DNA of 64,000 nucleotides from Marinobacter sp. ANT_B65 (GCF_002407605.1 NZ_NXGV01000001.1:509226-573225); one strand, 5' to 3'; positions 5,905 to 14,587 are shown, counted from the first letter of the stretch. Numbers and translations: made by a program. Notes: a model not told the origin generated them from the sequence alone.

Positions 5905-6708
5905 TTAATTAGCCTCTGCAACCTGCTCCACAGCTGGAACTTGCTGCAACGTTGAGCGGTCCATCCAGGGATCGCGCAGGCCAAGGCGCCCTATACCGGG
6001 TAATTTGACGGCCAGAGTCAGTGGGTCAACGCCAAGATTGAGGCCGAGTATGTTCAGTTCAACACCTTCCCGGATACTCGCCATAAGGCCGAAATAGCCA
6101 TTTAGGGAGAACTGGTAGCCCGAACCGCTGGGCGTTTTAGCAAATACGCCGTCAGGGAGATAGTCTTTTCCAATGGCAATGTTGGGCAGCGCTACATCCA
6201 GTTCGGGTACCTGCCGGATTACCCAGGAGACAAAGGTATTGCTGTTGGGGCCGGGCCAGGCTTTGTATTCATTCGGGAAGGGGTAGACGTCGATAGCTGT
6301 CCGGATATTGGTGATAGCGGCCTCCGCTTTCGTACCACGGATATCTGCCAGCAACATGGGTGGATTGCCATACCAGGCAGTATCCGGTTCACCGGCGCGG
6401 GACCGCACCTTCTGATTACCCCAGCCAGTGACATCGTGGACTTCGTAGGTGGATGCTCCGCGCTCCTTGGTCGCAATCCAGGTGTGGACCGCAAAGTTGC
6501 CCCGCCAGCTATAAGCCCGGGCACCATAAACCTGCACAATGGCCTCTTCGGTCTCGCCCGGTAGTGGCGCAATGCCTGCGCTGGAGCGGTCGGCGTCACG
6601 CCAGCTCTGGCCAGGCTGGCTACTGCAGGCCGCAATCAGTGCGGGGCCTGCCAGCAGAACCAACAAAAATACTGTGGTTCTGGCGAGCCATTTAAGGGGT
6701 TTCATCAT
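5905..6708 (-). CDS. DUF3750 family protein with N-terminal signal/membrane segment, 267 aa
   Basis: Residues 1-30 form a signal or lipoprotein-like sequence (LARTTVFLLVLLAGPALIAACSS) with an A-A-C lipobox. The protein is therefore probably a periplasm-facing lipoprotein. The body shows the DUF3750 pattern: VQVYGARAYSWRGNFAVHTWIATK, then the W-Y-G-N-P-P and Y-P-F-P-N-E-Y-K-A-W-P-G-P-N-S-N-T-F stretches, with conserved His, Asn and Trp residues. Its biochemical role is unknown. A second ATG lies one codon downstream of the first. It stands alone, convergent with the MNT-HEPN genes. Confidence 0.8.
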   Translation of the reverse strand: MMKPLKWLARTTVFLLVLLAGPALIAACSSQPGQSWRDADRSSAGIAPLPGETEEAIVQVYGARAYSWRGNFAVHTWIATKERGASTYEVHDVTGWGNQKVRSRAGEPDTAWYGNPPMLLADIRGTKAEAAITNIRTAIDVYPFPNEYKAWPGPNSNTFVSWVIRQVPELDVALPNIAIGKDYLPDGVFAKTPSGSGYQFSLNGYFGLMASIREGVELNILGLNLGVDPLTLAVKLPGIGRLGLRDPWMDRSTLQQVPAVEQVAEAN

Positions 6709-6943
6709 TCCAGAGGACCTCGGGCTACATGCATTGGTTGGTAGTCAAAACCCATCCAGTATACGTCTCATATAATTTTGAGTATCAATGGGAAGTATTA
6801 ACGACAGCTAATGTTATGGCTTCCCGCGGGGCAGATCGCCTAATCGGCTTTGTAGTGGGCAGTAGGTTCGAAGCATTATTTTCATGGTCGCAGGAGGAAA
6901 ACCTGCTATTTTTAAATCAGGTTTTTCTGAAAGGACAGGTTCT

Positions 6944-7753
6944 TTGTTTCAATTTTATTCAAGCACCAAAAGCCGCTTGCTTCATGTCTTGATGCTGGTG
7001 CTTTTGATGGGCATTGCAGCAAGTTCTACGGCAACGGAAAGCCTCGATATTCGAGTGGGCAATTTCTACCCCAACTACTACAAAAACGCAGAGCAGCAGT
7101 GGGAAGGTATTGATGTCGAAATGGCTGTCGCTCTGGTTGTGCGTGCGGGGTTCGAGCCCAATATCCTTGAAATCCCCTGGTCACGGGCTCTGGTCATGGC
7201 GCTGCAGGGTCAGGTCGACCTGCTGGCCAATGTAAACATCACCGAAGAACGGTCTGAGTACCTGCACTGGATTGGCCCACAGCGATACACTCAGATGAGC
7301 CTGATTGTTACCAGGGAGAATGCTGCATTGCCTGTCAGCTCTCTTGACGATCTGGTTGCCCAGTGTAAATCGCTGGGACTGAAATTTGGTATTCAGCCCA
7401 ACGTTACCTACGGGGATGAGTTTGATGAAAGGCTGAGAAACGATGATGCGTTCAGGGGGTGTGCGGAGCAATTGACCGGCCCCCAGAATGACGACAAGGT
7501 TTTACTTGGCAGGCTGCTTGGTTATTTCGATGAACCACTGGATGTTCAGGCCGAAAGAAGGCGCAATCCAGAATACGGCCTGGTGGTTCATCCGTTTACC
7601 GCGATTAAAGAACCTGTGTTCTTCGGGGTTAGCAAGGCGTCTGTTACTACTGATGAGTTAAAGCGCTTGCTGATGGCCTACCAGTCAATGGTGGCGGATG
7701 GTTCTCTGGAGGCCATTGAAGGGAAGTGGACCTTCAATACACAAGACCAATAG
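6944..7753 (+). CDS. Periplasmic solute-binding protein, amino-acid (family 3) type
   Basis: The mature part has the family 3 binding-protein pattern: IRVGNFYPNYY, a GIDVEMAVALVVRAGFEP helix, the W-S-R-A-L strand, NVNITEERSEYLHWIGP, and a second lobe ending in MVADGSLEAIEGKW. The frame is open from an ATG at 6884, but a TTG at 6944 has AAAGGACAGG just upstream and gives a normal signal peptide (RLLHVLMLVLLMGIAASSTA). An ATG at 6992 is a third option and would shorten the signal. No permease or ATPase genes are adjacent. It is an orphan binding protein, either serving a distant transporter or acting as a sensor. Ligand unknown. Confidence 0.75.
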   Translation: MFQFYSSTKSRLLHVLMLVLLMGIAASSTATESLDIRVGNFYPNYYKNAEQQWEGIDVEMAVALVVRAGFEPNILEIPWSRALVMALQGQVDLLANVNITEERSEYLHWIGPQRYTQMSLIVTRENAALPVSSLDDLVAQCKSLGLKFGIQPNVTYGDEFDERLRNDDAFRGCAEQLTGPQNDDKVLLGRLLGYFDEPLDVQAERRRNPEYGLVVHPFTAIKEPVFFGVSKASVTTDELKRLLMAYQSMVADGSLEAIEGKWTFNTQDQ

Positions 7754-7823
7754 CAATCGTGAGTGGCCGGGCACCCCGGTCAGATTTATGTTTTGCGCTG
7801 GATTGATTCAAGGGAGAAGTGAA

Positions 7824-7907
7824 TTGAATCAGAAAGGATTTCTCGCTGTCTGGAATGATGCCAAGGGGTTTGGTTTCATTATTCCGGAAGACGGTGGTCA
7901 CCATTAA
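7824..7907 (+). pseudogene. Cold-shock-domain stub (27 codons)
   Basis: A frame starting with TTG at 7824 reads LNQKGFLAVWNDAKGFGFI and ends after IPEDGGHH. This is the first two strands of a cold-shock (OB-fold) domain with the RNP1 core K-G-F-G-F-I, as found in CspA-like proteins and in CSD-DUF1294 membrane proteins. It then stops, so over half of the domain is missing. An AGGGAG lies upstream. It is most likely the leftover 5' end of a gene removed by deletion. The downstream lipoprotein gene starts 17 nt later. Confidence 0.65.
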
Positions 7908-7923
7908 GAGGTCAGGCGCTACT

Positions 7924-8352
7924 GTGAATAAGTTAAAAATTCTGATGGTTCTGTTGCTGTCGTTAATCGCCGGTTGTACTAACATCGCCTACGATGTCGG
8001 CAGAACCATTCATCCGGTGCCGTCTTCTGTCCTGGACAGAAACACCCTGTTCTCCGTTGCCAGTGAGTACTTCATCGGGAAGGGCTACCAGTGCGATACC
8101 AGCCGTGACCCCGGTGCGCTTTATTGTGTCAGAGAACTTCGCGATCTTTATATTCACCAGACTCAGGCGGTGGTGCAGATTTATCCTGGCGATGGCGAAG
8201 AACACCCCTATGCCTTGGCTACGTCCCGATGGGATGAAGGGCTGATTCCGGGTGAGTTTATTTCCGGTGAATTCACAAGTCCTGATGTGAAGGCGTTCTG
8301 TGAATATCTGCAGGCGCAGGCTGTGGGAAGTTGCCGGCCGATCTACCAATAA
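7924..8352 (+). CDS. Small lipoprotein, 142 aa
   Basis: I chose the GTG at 7924 because it gives VNKLKILMVLLLSLIAGC, a textbook lipoprotein signal with lipobox L-I-A-G-C; an AAGAGG lies upstream. An ATG at 7855 would give an unlikely basic extension. The mature chain of about 125 residues has four Cys besides the lipidated one (YQCDTS, YCVREL, FCEYLQ, SCRPI), suggesting two disulfides in the periplasm. No family is recognised. It converges with the ureidoglycolate lyase-like gene. Confidence 0.7.
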   Translation: MNKLKILMVLLLSLIAGCTNIAYDVGRTIHPVPSSVLDRNTLFSVASEYFIGKGYQCDTSRDPGALYCVRELRDLYIHQTQAVVQIYPGDGEEHPYALATSRWDEGLIPGEFISGEFTSPDVKAFCEYLQAQAVGSCRPIYQ

Positions 8353-8368
8353 AGTAAATCTGTCCCGA

Positions 8369-8869
8369 TTACCCGAGGGTTACCCTTAGCGCCAGTGGAT
8401 GCTCGTCGCAGTTGTTTCCTGCGCCACCGCGATCCACCACCAGAAAGGTGCCTTCGCACTCCAGCACAGACTGAATGGCATGCCATGTGCCTGCATGGTA
8501 GTTGACGCCCTGTTGGCCATCGGTAATGAAAGCCCGCACCTTGTCCGGGTTTATCACGTCTCCAGGGGGTGCCACCACAACTACAAAGCGCTCACCATGC
8601 AGCGGCACAAAAGCCTGGCTGCCCAGCGGGTGACGTTCAAGAAAGGTCAGCTCCAGTGGCATCTGCACTGGCTGGCTGACGAAGATACTGATCAGCGTTC
8701 TTGCTTCGTCACCTAGTGCTTCGACCTTTGCCAGATCATGGTAGCGCCGGGTGCGTCCGCTATTGATCATGAAATATTCAGCGCTGCGGTGATCAATTAC
8801 CTCACCAAAGTCGGCGAAAGCCTCGGGGGTCAGCGGCTCGGCCGTCAATTGCAATAACTGCTCACTCAT
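8369..8869 (-). CDS. allA: Ureidoglycolate lyase (AllA) family protein, 166 aa
   Basis: The sequence shows the cupin-like AllA pattern: F-G-E-V-I-D near the N-terminus, TFLERHPLGSQAFVPL, and GVNYHAGTWHAIQSVL near the C-terminus. Length fits the family (about 160-170). AllA releases urea from (S)-ureidoglycolate to give glyoxylate. No other allantoin genes are nearby. Instead it closes a one-strand operon with a GntR regulator, a tartrate-type dehydrogenase, an asparaginase-like enzyme and a TRAP transporter. It may therefore act on a related ureido- or amido-acid. The ATG at 8869 begins MSEQLLQL. Confidence 0.82.
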   Translation of the reverse strand: MSEQLLQLTAEPLTPEAFADFGEVIDHRSAEYFMINSGRTRRYHDLAKVEALGDEARTLISIFVSQPVQMPLELTFLERHPLGSQAFVPLHGERFVVVVAPPGDVINPDKVRAFITDGQQGVNYHAGTWHAIQSVLECEGTFLVVDRGGAGNNCDEHPLALRVTLG

Positions 8870-8911
8870 ATAAAGTCTCCGCTTAATAATCGCAGGTCGA
8901 TAATTTTATGG

Positions 8912-9577
8912 TTAGATATCGTCATCACTCAAACCACCACGTATCGCTGCCGAGCGGATGTGATAAGCCATGGCCGCGCTTGCACGCTCGGGGGACTGGT
9001 CCTGAATTGCGTTGATAATTTTCTGGTGCTCTTCCAGAGGCTTCATCAACTCTTCTCTGTTACGCAAAGGGCTTAACTGGGCGCTGTGTAGGTCTGTGGC
9101 AACGCGGCGCCTGGTGTCTGTAAAGATCGAGTTTTGTAATATGGAGAAGATGGTGTGATGAAAGTTAAAGTCTTCCTGAGCTGCATCAATCAGCTGCCCT
9201 TCCTCAAGCGCATAGCGCATCCGATAGTGGGATGCTTTCAGGCGTTCCAGATCATCATCCGAACGAAGTCGGCTGGCCATTGCCGCAGCATAGGGCTCTG
9301 CAGCTAACCGAAACTGAAAAACTTCTCGGATGCGATGGCTTATCTTGCTGGTGCTGCTGGCTGTCTGGTTTTTTGGGTCAGGAACAAAGACTCCTTTAGA
9401 CTGGCGAATATCGATCAGGCCCAGTGTTTCCAGAACACTCAACGCCTCGCGCAGAGCCGGGCGGCTTACGCCCAGTTCTGCGGCGAGTACACGTTGCCCT
9501 GGCAGAGCTTTCCCCGGAGGATATTCGCCATTTAATATCTTGGTCTGAAGAAGCTTTGCTATAGCGTTATTGAGCAT
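8912..9577 (-). CDS. GntR-family regulator of the FadR/FCD subgroup
   Basis: The N-terminal winged helix carries the GntR signature (YPPGKALPGQRVLAAELGVSRPALREALSVLETLGLI). The C-terminal FCD domain is all-helical and contains FNFHHTIF and the late His (MAYHIR), which help form the metal/ligand site in FCD proteins. Such regulators typically repress acid-catabolism operons and are released by the substrate or a pathway intermediate. The gene lies inside the operon it probably controls. Two matches to the FCD half-site pattern TGGTN3ACC lie in the palindrome at 14734-14770. A weaker look-alike with the same GTCTGAC core (9627-9643) precedes this gene itself. Confidence 0.85.
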   Translation of the reverse strand: MLNNAIAKLLQTKILNGEYPPGKALPGQRVLAAELGVSRPALREALSVLETLGLIDIRQSKGVFVPDPKNQTASSTSKISHRIREVFQFRLAAEPYAAAMASRLRSDDDLERLKASHYRMRYALEEGQLIDAAQEDFNFHHTIFSILQNSIFTDTRRRVATDLHSAQLSPLRNREELMKPLEEHQKIINAIQDQSPERASAAMAYHIRSAAIRGGLSDDDI

Positions 9578-9664
9578 GTTTACGTATTCACGCCTCTCGA
9601 AGACACTGAAAATGTAATGATATTTGCATCAGTCTGACAAGGTGCTATCCCGGCAGGGGGGCAG

Positions 9665-10714
9665 CTACAGTGATCTCACTATAGCATCGGCCAATTCCGC
9701 CGTTGTAGCTGTGCCGCCCATATCTGGCGTGCAGTTATCGGTGATGTTCAGCACCTCATTCAACGCACTCATGATGGCACCTGCTGCCTGTTTTTCGCCA
9801 AGATGCTCAAGCATCATCGCTCCGGACCATATTGCTGCCACAGGGTTGGCCTTGCCCTGGCCTGCGATATCCGGCGCTGAACCATGCACAGGCTCAAACA
9901 TCGATGGCATCTGCCGCCCCGGGTTGATGTTCGCAGAGGCAGCGAATCCCAGGCCGCCCTGAATAGCAGCGCCTATGTCGCTGAGGATGTCGCCAAACAG
10001 GTTGGATGCAACGATCACATCAAAGCTTTCCGGATGCGTGATCATGCGCGCGGCGGCGGCATCAACGTGGTAGCGTTCAACTTTTACGTCCGGGTACTCG
10101 GCTGCCAGTTCATCTGTGATTTCATCCCAGAATACCATGGAGTATTTTTGCGCATTTGACTTGGTCACGGATGCCAGTTTTTTGGAGCGTAACCGAGCCT
10201 GTTCAAAGCCAAAGCGGAGAATGCGTTCCACTCCGTGGCGAGTGAATATTGAGGTTTCCACTGCCACTTCGTGTGGATTGCCCATATGCACGCGGCCGCC
10301 GGCTCCGGAGTATTCGCCTTCGGTGTTTTCCCGTATGCACAGGATGTTGAAGTCTGTTTTCTTCAGCGGCCCCTGTGCGCCTTTAAGCAGCCGGTGTGGG
10401 CGTACGTTGACGAACTGGTCGAACTGTTTGCGGATCGGCAACAGCAGGCCGTGCAGTGAAACACTGTCTGGCACTTTCTCGGGCCAGCCTACGGCGCCCA
10501 GAAAGATCGCATCGCTTTTCTCAAGGAGTGCCAGCCCGTCATCGGGCATCATCTGACCCTGCTTCAGGTAATACTCACATCCCCATTCATAGTGAGTGGG
10601 GGTCAGGATAAAGCCATATTTACGGGCCGCCGCTTCGAGTACATCAAGCGCTGCTTTTGTGACTTCGACGCCAACGCCATCCCCGGGAATGAATGCAATA
10701 TTATAAGAATTCAT
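9665..10714 (-). CDS. Tartrate/D-malate dehydrogenase-like NAD-dependent decarboxylating dehydrogenase
   Basis: This belongs to the isocitrate/isopropylmalate dehydrogenase family. It shows IAFIPGDGVGVEV at the N-terminus, NVRPHRLL and CIRENTEGEYSGAGGR, which favour the tartrate dehydrogenase/D-malate branch over LeuB. It also has SVTKSNAQKYSMVFWDE, the metal-binding IVASNLFGDILSDIGAAIQGGLG and EPVHGSAPDIAGQGKANPVA. I chose the ATG at 10714 because AGGAGA precedes it and the chain then begins MNSYNIAFIPGDG; the open frame extends to 10783. It lies 46 nt after the asparaginase-like gene and is surely cotranscribed. Possible substrates are tartrate, D-malate or a similar 2-hydroxy acid. Confidence 0.87.
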   Translation of the reverse strand: MNSYNIAFIPGDGVGVEVTKAALDVLEAAARKYGFILTPTHYEWGCEYYLKQGQMMPDDGLALLEKSDAIFLGAVGWPEKVPDSVSLHGLLLPIRKQFDQFVNVRPHRLLKGAQGPLKKTDFNILCIRENTEGEYSGAGGRVHMGNPHEVAVETSIFTRHGVERILRFGFEQARLRSKKLASVTKSNAQKYSMVFWDEITDELAAEYPDVKVERYHVDAAAARMITHPESFDVIVASNLFGDILSDIGAAIQGGLGFAASANINPGRQMPSMFEPVHGSAPDIAGQGKANPVAAIWSGAMMLEHLGEKQAAGAIMSALNEVLNITDNCTPDMGGTATTAELADAIVRSL

Positions 10715-10760
10715 TGTCTCTCCTGAATATTCTGTTTTTCCACAACGCTGACGGTGGCCG

Positions 10761-11735
10761 TCAGGAAAAGGTCGACTGATCAATTGGCATTTTGCAGGAC
10801 AAAGCGCACATGAGCCTCAGCCGGGCTTTTCTGGCATTCAGGTGATTAGCCTTGATCGCACCCATTGAGACCTGCTCTGCCAGTGATCCGGGGTATTCAT
10901 ACACCTCTTCGACACGCCCCCAGTGTGTTGACGATGTCACCACTACTGGAATTCCAGCGCTCAACAGGTCGCCCAGAGGTTCTACCCAGCTCGGTGGAAT
11001 ATGGCCCCGGCCGATAGCGTCTATCACCAGCCCTTTGGCGCCGCTGGCTACCGCAGCTTCAAGCAGGGCAGGTGATGCGTCAATTGCCACAGGCAGAATA
11101 TCCACTCGCGGCAATTGCTCGCCTGGTGCAATTACATCTGAACGCTGCAGCCGCTTGCACAGTCTGACTTCATCGCCATCAACAAAACCCACGGGTCCGA
11201 TCCCCGGCGAGCCAAAGCCGTTGAGCTGATAGCTGCTGAGCTTACGAACCGAGTTTGCCCCATGAATTTCCTCATTGAACACAACCAGAGCACCGGCTCC
11301 TCGTGCCTGAGGAGTACCTGCTACCTTCAGTGCATCACGAAGGTTGGGGCCGGCATCTGAGCCGGGGGCGTAGGGCACGCGCTGGGCGCCGGTGACCACT
11401 ACCGCAGTGTCTGCCAGTGCCAGGCTTGTATCCAGGAAGTAAGCTGTATCCTCAAGGGTGTCCGTGCCCTGGGACACTACCAGCCCTGCCACATCTTCGC
11501 GTTGCGACAGATCAATACACAGCTTTCTCAGTTGTAGCAGGTCGGCTGTGGTAATGGCATTGCTGGGCTTCTGGCATAGGGTGATGACTTCAACCGGACA
11601 ATCGCTCTTGATCTGCAGCTTCTCCATCAGCTCTGTGCCGGAAAGGGCGCCCGCAATGGCCCGCCCTGAAGTGCCAGGAAGACTGGCAATCGTGCCGCCC
11701 AGTGAAATCAGTACTAGGGTATTTTTCATATCCAT
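10761..11735 (-). CDS. L-asparaginase family amidohydrolase, 324 aa
   Basis: Both asparaginase signatures are present: ISLGGTIAS near the N-terminus, with the nucleophilic Thr, and VVSQGTDTLEDTAYFLD, with the second Thr-Asp pair. AGPNLRDALKVA and the ALVVFNEEIHGA region follow the family. No signal peptide is seen, so it is cytoplasmic. It sits 4 nt after dctM and before the tartrate-type dehydrogenase. The natural substrate is therefore probably an imported amide of a dicarboxylic or hydroxy acid rather than bulk asparagine. An alternative ATG lies two codons downstream of the first. Confidence 0.85.
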   Translation of the reverse strand: MDMKNTLVLISLGGTIASLPGTSGRAIAGALSGTELMEKLQIKSDCPVEVITLCQKPSNAITTADLLQLRKLCIDLSQREDVAGLVVSQGTDTLEDTAYFLDTSLALADTAVVVTGAQRVPYAPGSDAGPNLRDALKVAGTPQARGAGALVVFNEEIHGANSVRKLSSYQLNGFGSPGIGPVGFVDGDEVRLCKRLQRSDVIAPGEQLPRVDILPVAIDASPALLEAAVASGAKGLVIDAIGRGHIPPSWVEPLGDLLSAGIPVVVTSSTHWGRVEEVYEYPGSLAEQVSMGAIKANHLNARKARLRLMCALSCKMPIDQSTFS

Positions 11736-11739
11736 ATCT

Positions 11740-12999
11740 TCAGGAAAAAATAGTCAGGATGTTGGGGAAGGCTACGAAAATCAGCAGGGCTGCGATGTAA
11801 ACCGCAACAAACGGAAGCACCGCGTGACTGATTTTTTCCACCGTTTCATTGGCAATGTTGGCCGCGATATACAGGTTAAGCCCTACAGGGGGCGTGAACT
11901 GCCCGACTGCCAGTGCAATGATGGTGAATACGCCAAAGTACATGGGGTCAATGCCAACGGCAGAGGTGATTGCTACCAGGGTGGGGACCAGCAGTACCAG
12001 AGCTGACACGTTATCCAGAAAGGTACCTACTACGATCAGCAATGCCAGCATCATGAGCATTACCATGGTCGGGTCAGTGGTAATGGTCATCACCCAGGCA
12101 GAGAAAAGCTGAGGGACGCGTTCAGTGGTTATCACAAAGGCAAAGACATTGGCACAGACCATCAGGAACATGATCACGGCAGTTGTGGCCGCTGTACCCA
12201 TGAAGGCACGCTTTATTTCTGTAAGGCCAAGGGTTTTATAGAGGAAGACCCCAATGAGCAGCCCGTAAATGCAGGCCACCGCAGCTGACTCGGTTGGCGT
12301 AAATGCGCCTGAGTATATCCCTATAATGATAATGATCGGCATGAGCAATGCCGCCAGGTTCTTGATGCGTTCGCTGGCAGGTGGTGGGGTGTCGTCAAGG
12401 CTGATGTCATCAACGCTCTTTCTTCCACGCCACCAGTTCAGTACACAGATAGCCAGTGTCAGCAGTATTCCTGGAACAATCCCGTTGATGAACAGCCCGC
12501 CAATGGATACCCCGGAGATCACGCCATAGATAACCATGGTGATGCTCGGTGGAATGATCAGCCCCAATGCGCCCGAGGCAGCCACTACAGCTCCTGAACC
12601 TGCTGCGGTGTACCCCATTTTTTTCATGGAAGGGATCAGGACGGTGCCAACGGCTGCGGTGGTTGCCGGTGCAGATCCGGAAATCGCTCCGAAGAACGCA
12701 GAAGAAGTCGTGGCCACATTGGCCAATCCGCCCGGGCGCTTTCCTACCAGCCGGCTTGCCATACCAACAAGGCGCTCGGATAGTTTGGCCTCATACATCA
12801 GGGCTCCGGCCAGCAAGAAGAGAGGAATGGCCAGGTATGAGAAGTTATTCAGCCCCTGGAACATTTTCTGCGCAACTACCAGCAGTGGGATATGGCTGCC
12901 GAAATAGATAGCAAGAGTGCTGGCTGCGCCCAGGGCGATCGCAATAGGCAATCCTATTATCAGAAAACCGATAAATGAGAAAATCAGAATCTCAATCAT
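11740..12999 (-). CDS. dctM: TRAP transporter large permease (DctM family)
   Basis: A 419-residue, roughly 12-segment membrane protein with the DctM hallmarks: N-terminal IGLPIAIALGAAS, GGLANVATTSSAFFGAISGSAPATTAAVG, a central GIYSGAFTPTESAAVACIYG and C-terminal GQFTPPVGLNLYIAANIA. It forms the sodium-driven transport channel with the small permease and receives ligand from the binding protein. The start overlaps the stop of the small permease gene by 4 nt. In this operon it should import the organic acid or amide that the downstream enzymes break down. Confidence 0.93.
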   Translation of the reverse strand: MIEILIFSFIGFLIIGLPIAIALGAASTLAIYFGSHIPLLVVAQKMFQGLNNFSYLAIPLFLLAGALMYEAKLSERLVGMASRLVGKRPGGLANVATTSSAFFGAISGSAPATTAAVGTVLIPSMKKMGYTAAGSGAVVAASGALGLIIPPSITMVIYGVISGVSIGGLFINGIVPGILLTLAICVLNWWRGRKSVDDISLDDTPPPASERIKNLAALLMPIIIIIGIYSGAFTPTESAAVACIYGLLIGVFLYKTLGLTEIKRAFMGTAATTAVIMFLMVCANVFAFVITTERVPQLFSAWVMTITTDPTMVMLMMLALLIVVGTFLDNVSALVLLVPTLVAITSAVGIDPMYFGVFTIIALAVGQFTPPVGLNLYIAANIANETVEKISHAVLPFVAVYIAALLIFVAFPNILTIFS

Positions 13000-13541
13000 G
13001 ATACAGGTTCCGCGCTGACAGCATTTTTGTCACTGATGGTTTCGTGACCCAACAGGGTTTTCACGGTAAGCAGGAAAGCCGCTACAAGACAGCCGCCCGT
13101 CAGGAAAAACTGGACATATCCAATCGGAATTCCTGAGGTGGGTGATACCTGTCTGATACCTCGCAGTGCCAGCGAGTAGCTGAACCACACAACCACGGAA
13201 AGAAAGGTGATGGTAATAAGACGGGAAGCAAGATTTACTATTTTGGCAAGTACCGAGGGCAGGCTGTCAACGAAGACAGACACCCTGAAATGTTCTCCGC
13301 GCCAGAAGGCAACGGCCATTCCCGACATGACGGCAAGCATCATCGAAAATACTGAAACTTCCTGAGTCCACCCGATCGGGGTGTTAAGTACGTATCTGAA
13401 TATGACCTGAATGATGACCAGCGACAGCATCACAGCAATAGCGATGGTTGCTATCACATGGCAGACAACAGCAATTTTGTCGCAAAGTGAAATTAGTGAT
13501 TTTCTGATACCAGAGGCGGATGGTTGATCTGTATTATCCAT
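12996..13541 (-). CDS. dctQ: TRAP transporter small permease (DctQ family)
   Basis: Four hydrophobic helices are visible over about 180 residues, with the DctQ landmark YVLNTPIGWTQEVSVFSMM in the second-helix region and FWRGEHFRV after it. The frame is open from 13559. An ATG at 13541 (MDNTDQPS) has GGGACCGG upstream and is my choice, but the first ATG is possible. The gene lies between the large permease (4-nt overlap) and the binding protein. The latter is separated by a strong hairpin that may set protein ratios. Confidence 0.88.
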   Translation of the reverse strand: MDNTDQPSASGIRKSLISLCDKIAVVCHVIATIAIAVMLSLVIIQVIFRYVLNTPIGWTQEVSVFSMMLAVMSGMAVAFWRGEHFRVSVFVDSLPSVLAKIVNLASRLITITFLSVVVWFSYSLALRGIRQVSPTSGIPIGYVQFFLTGGCLVAAFLLTVKTLLGHETISDKNAVSAEPVS

Positions 13542-13560
13542 GAAACCGGTCCCGATCATG

Positions 13561-13592
13561 CCAACAGAACCGCTAGACCACGGTTCTGTTGG
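13561..13592 (-). other. Perfect 12-bp stem-loop between dctP and dctQ
   Basis: Arms 13561-13572 and 13581-13592 pair perfectly around an 8-nt loop, 20 nt after the dctP stop. There is no T-run on the transcribed side, so it is unlikely to be a full terminator. It is well placed to protect the 3' end of a dctP-only mRNA and so raise binding protein over permease. Confidence 0.75.
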
Positions 13593-13612
13593 CGATCTTG
13601 TTGCTGAGTTAA

Positions 13613-14587
13613 TTACTTGGTTAGCAGGTCAAGGATGTCCTTGTTGAACGTTGCAGCAGCGTCGTCATAGACAGGCTGTACGGCTTTGCGGAACAGAGAC
13701 TTGTCTACATCATTTATCTTCATGCCACGCTCTGCGACTTCCTCCCACTGCTCGGCTTCAAGGTTTGCGATCAAATCAATGTGCCTGCGGTCGTACTCTC
13801 TGCCAACCTCAAGCAGTGTTTTCTGGATGTCTTCCGGCATGCTGTAGAAGAGGTGTGCATTCATGATGAGCGGAGAGCCCATATGGATGTGGCCTGTACG
13901 CGATACATAGTCCTGAACTTCATTGAAGTTCTGGGTAATGATGTGAGCAGGCGGGTTTTCCTGGCCGTCTACAACACCCAGTTGCAGCGCAGAATACAGC
14001 TCACCGAAGGACATTACCGTTGCACCGGCCCCTAATGTCTTAAAGGTGTCTACGAACACTTTTCCTTCCGGAACGCGGATCTTCAGGCCTTCAAGATCTT
14101 CTGGCTTGTTGATTGGGCGAACGGAGTTGGTGACATGACGCATGCCATTTCCCCACCAGCCGATGATAACCGCACCCTGATCTTCTACCTGTGCGCTCAG
14201 CATATCGCCAACGGGACCTTCAACTACCTCAAGGTATTCATCCATATCTTCGAACAGGAAGGGCAGGTTAAGCATACCCATATCAGGTACCCAGTTAGAC
14301 AGCACGGTGTCTGAGGCCAGAGTCATTTCCAGAGTGCCGATCATGGTGCCTTCCACTGATTCAAGCTGATTTCCCAGCTGATCGGAGGGGAATACCTGGA
14401 TTTCAACAGCGCCATCGGTTTTTTCTGCGATTTCTTTGGCAAACTGCTCGGTAATGGTTTGGTAGTGGTGGCTTGGGGCGCCAGTGTGGCTGAGGCGAAG
14501 TGTATAGTCCTGCGCAAACGCCATGTTGGAAGACAGCGCCATAGAAAGAGCAAGAGTGGAGATTGCTGGAATAAATCCGTGTTTCAT
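13613..14587 (-). CDS. dctP: TRAP transporter substrate-binding protein (DctP family)
   Basis: The ATG at 14587 is preceded by AGGAGAAC and gives a signal peptide (MKHGFIPAISTLALSMALSS to the A-F-A cleavage region). The mature protein starts YTLRLSHTGAPSH and has the DctP pattern: EKTDGAVEIQVFPSDQLG, LPFLFEDMDEY, LEGLKIRVPEGKVFVDTFKTLGAGATVMSFGELYSALQLGVVDGQENP. The Arg that pairs with the substrate carboxylate is in the KIRV segment, so the ligand is a carboxylic acid. It is the first gene of the operon and lies downstream of the large palindrome at 14734-14770. Confidence 0.92.
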   Translation of the reverse strand: MKHGFIPAISTLALSMALSSNMAFAQDYTLRLSHTGAPSHHYQTITEQFAKEIAEKTDGAVEIQVFPSDQLGNQLESVEGTMIGTLEMTLASDTVLSNWVPDMGMLNLPFLFEDMDEYLEVVEGPVGDMLSAQVEDQGAVIIGWWGNGMRHVTNSVRPINKPEDLEGLKIRVPEGKVFVDTFKTLGAGATVMSFGELYSALQLGVVDGQENPPAHIITQNFNEVQDYVSRTGHIHMGSPLIMNAHLFYSMPEDIQKTLLEVGREYDRRHIDLIANLEAEQWEEVAERGMKINDVDKSLFRKAVQPVYDDAAATFNKDILDLLTK

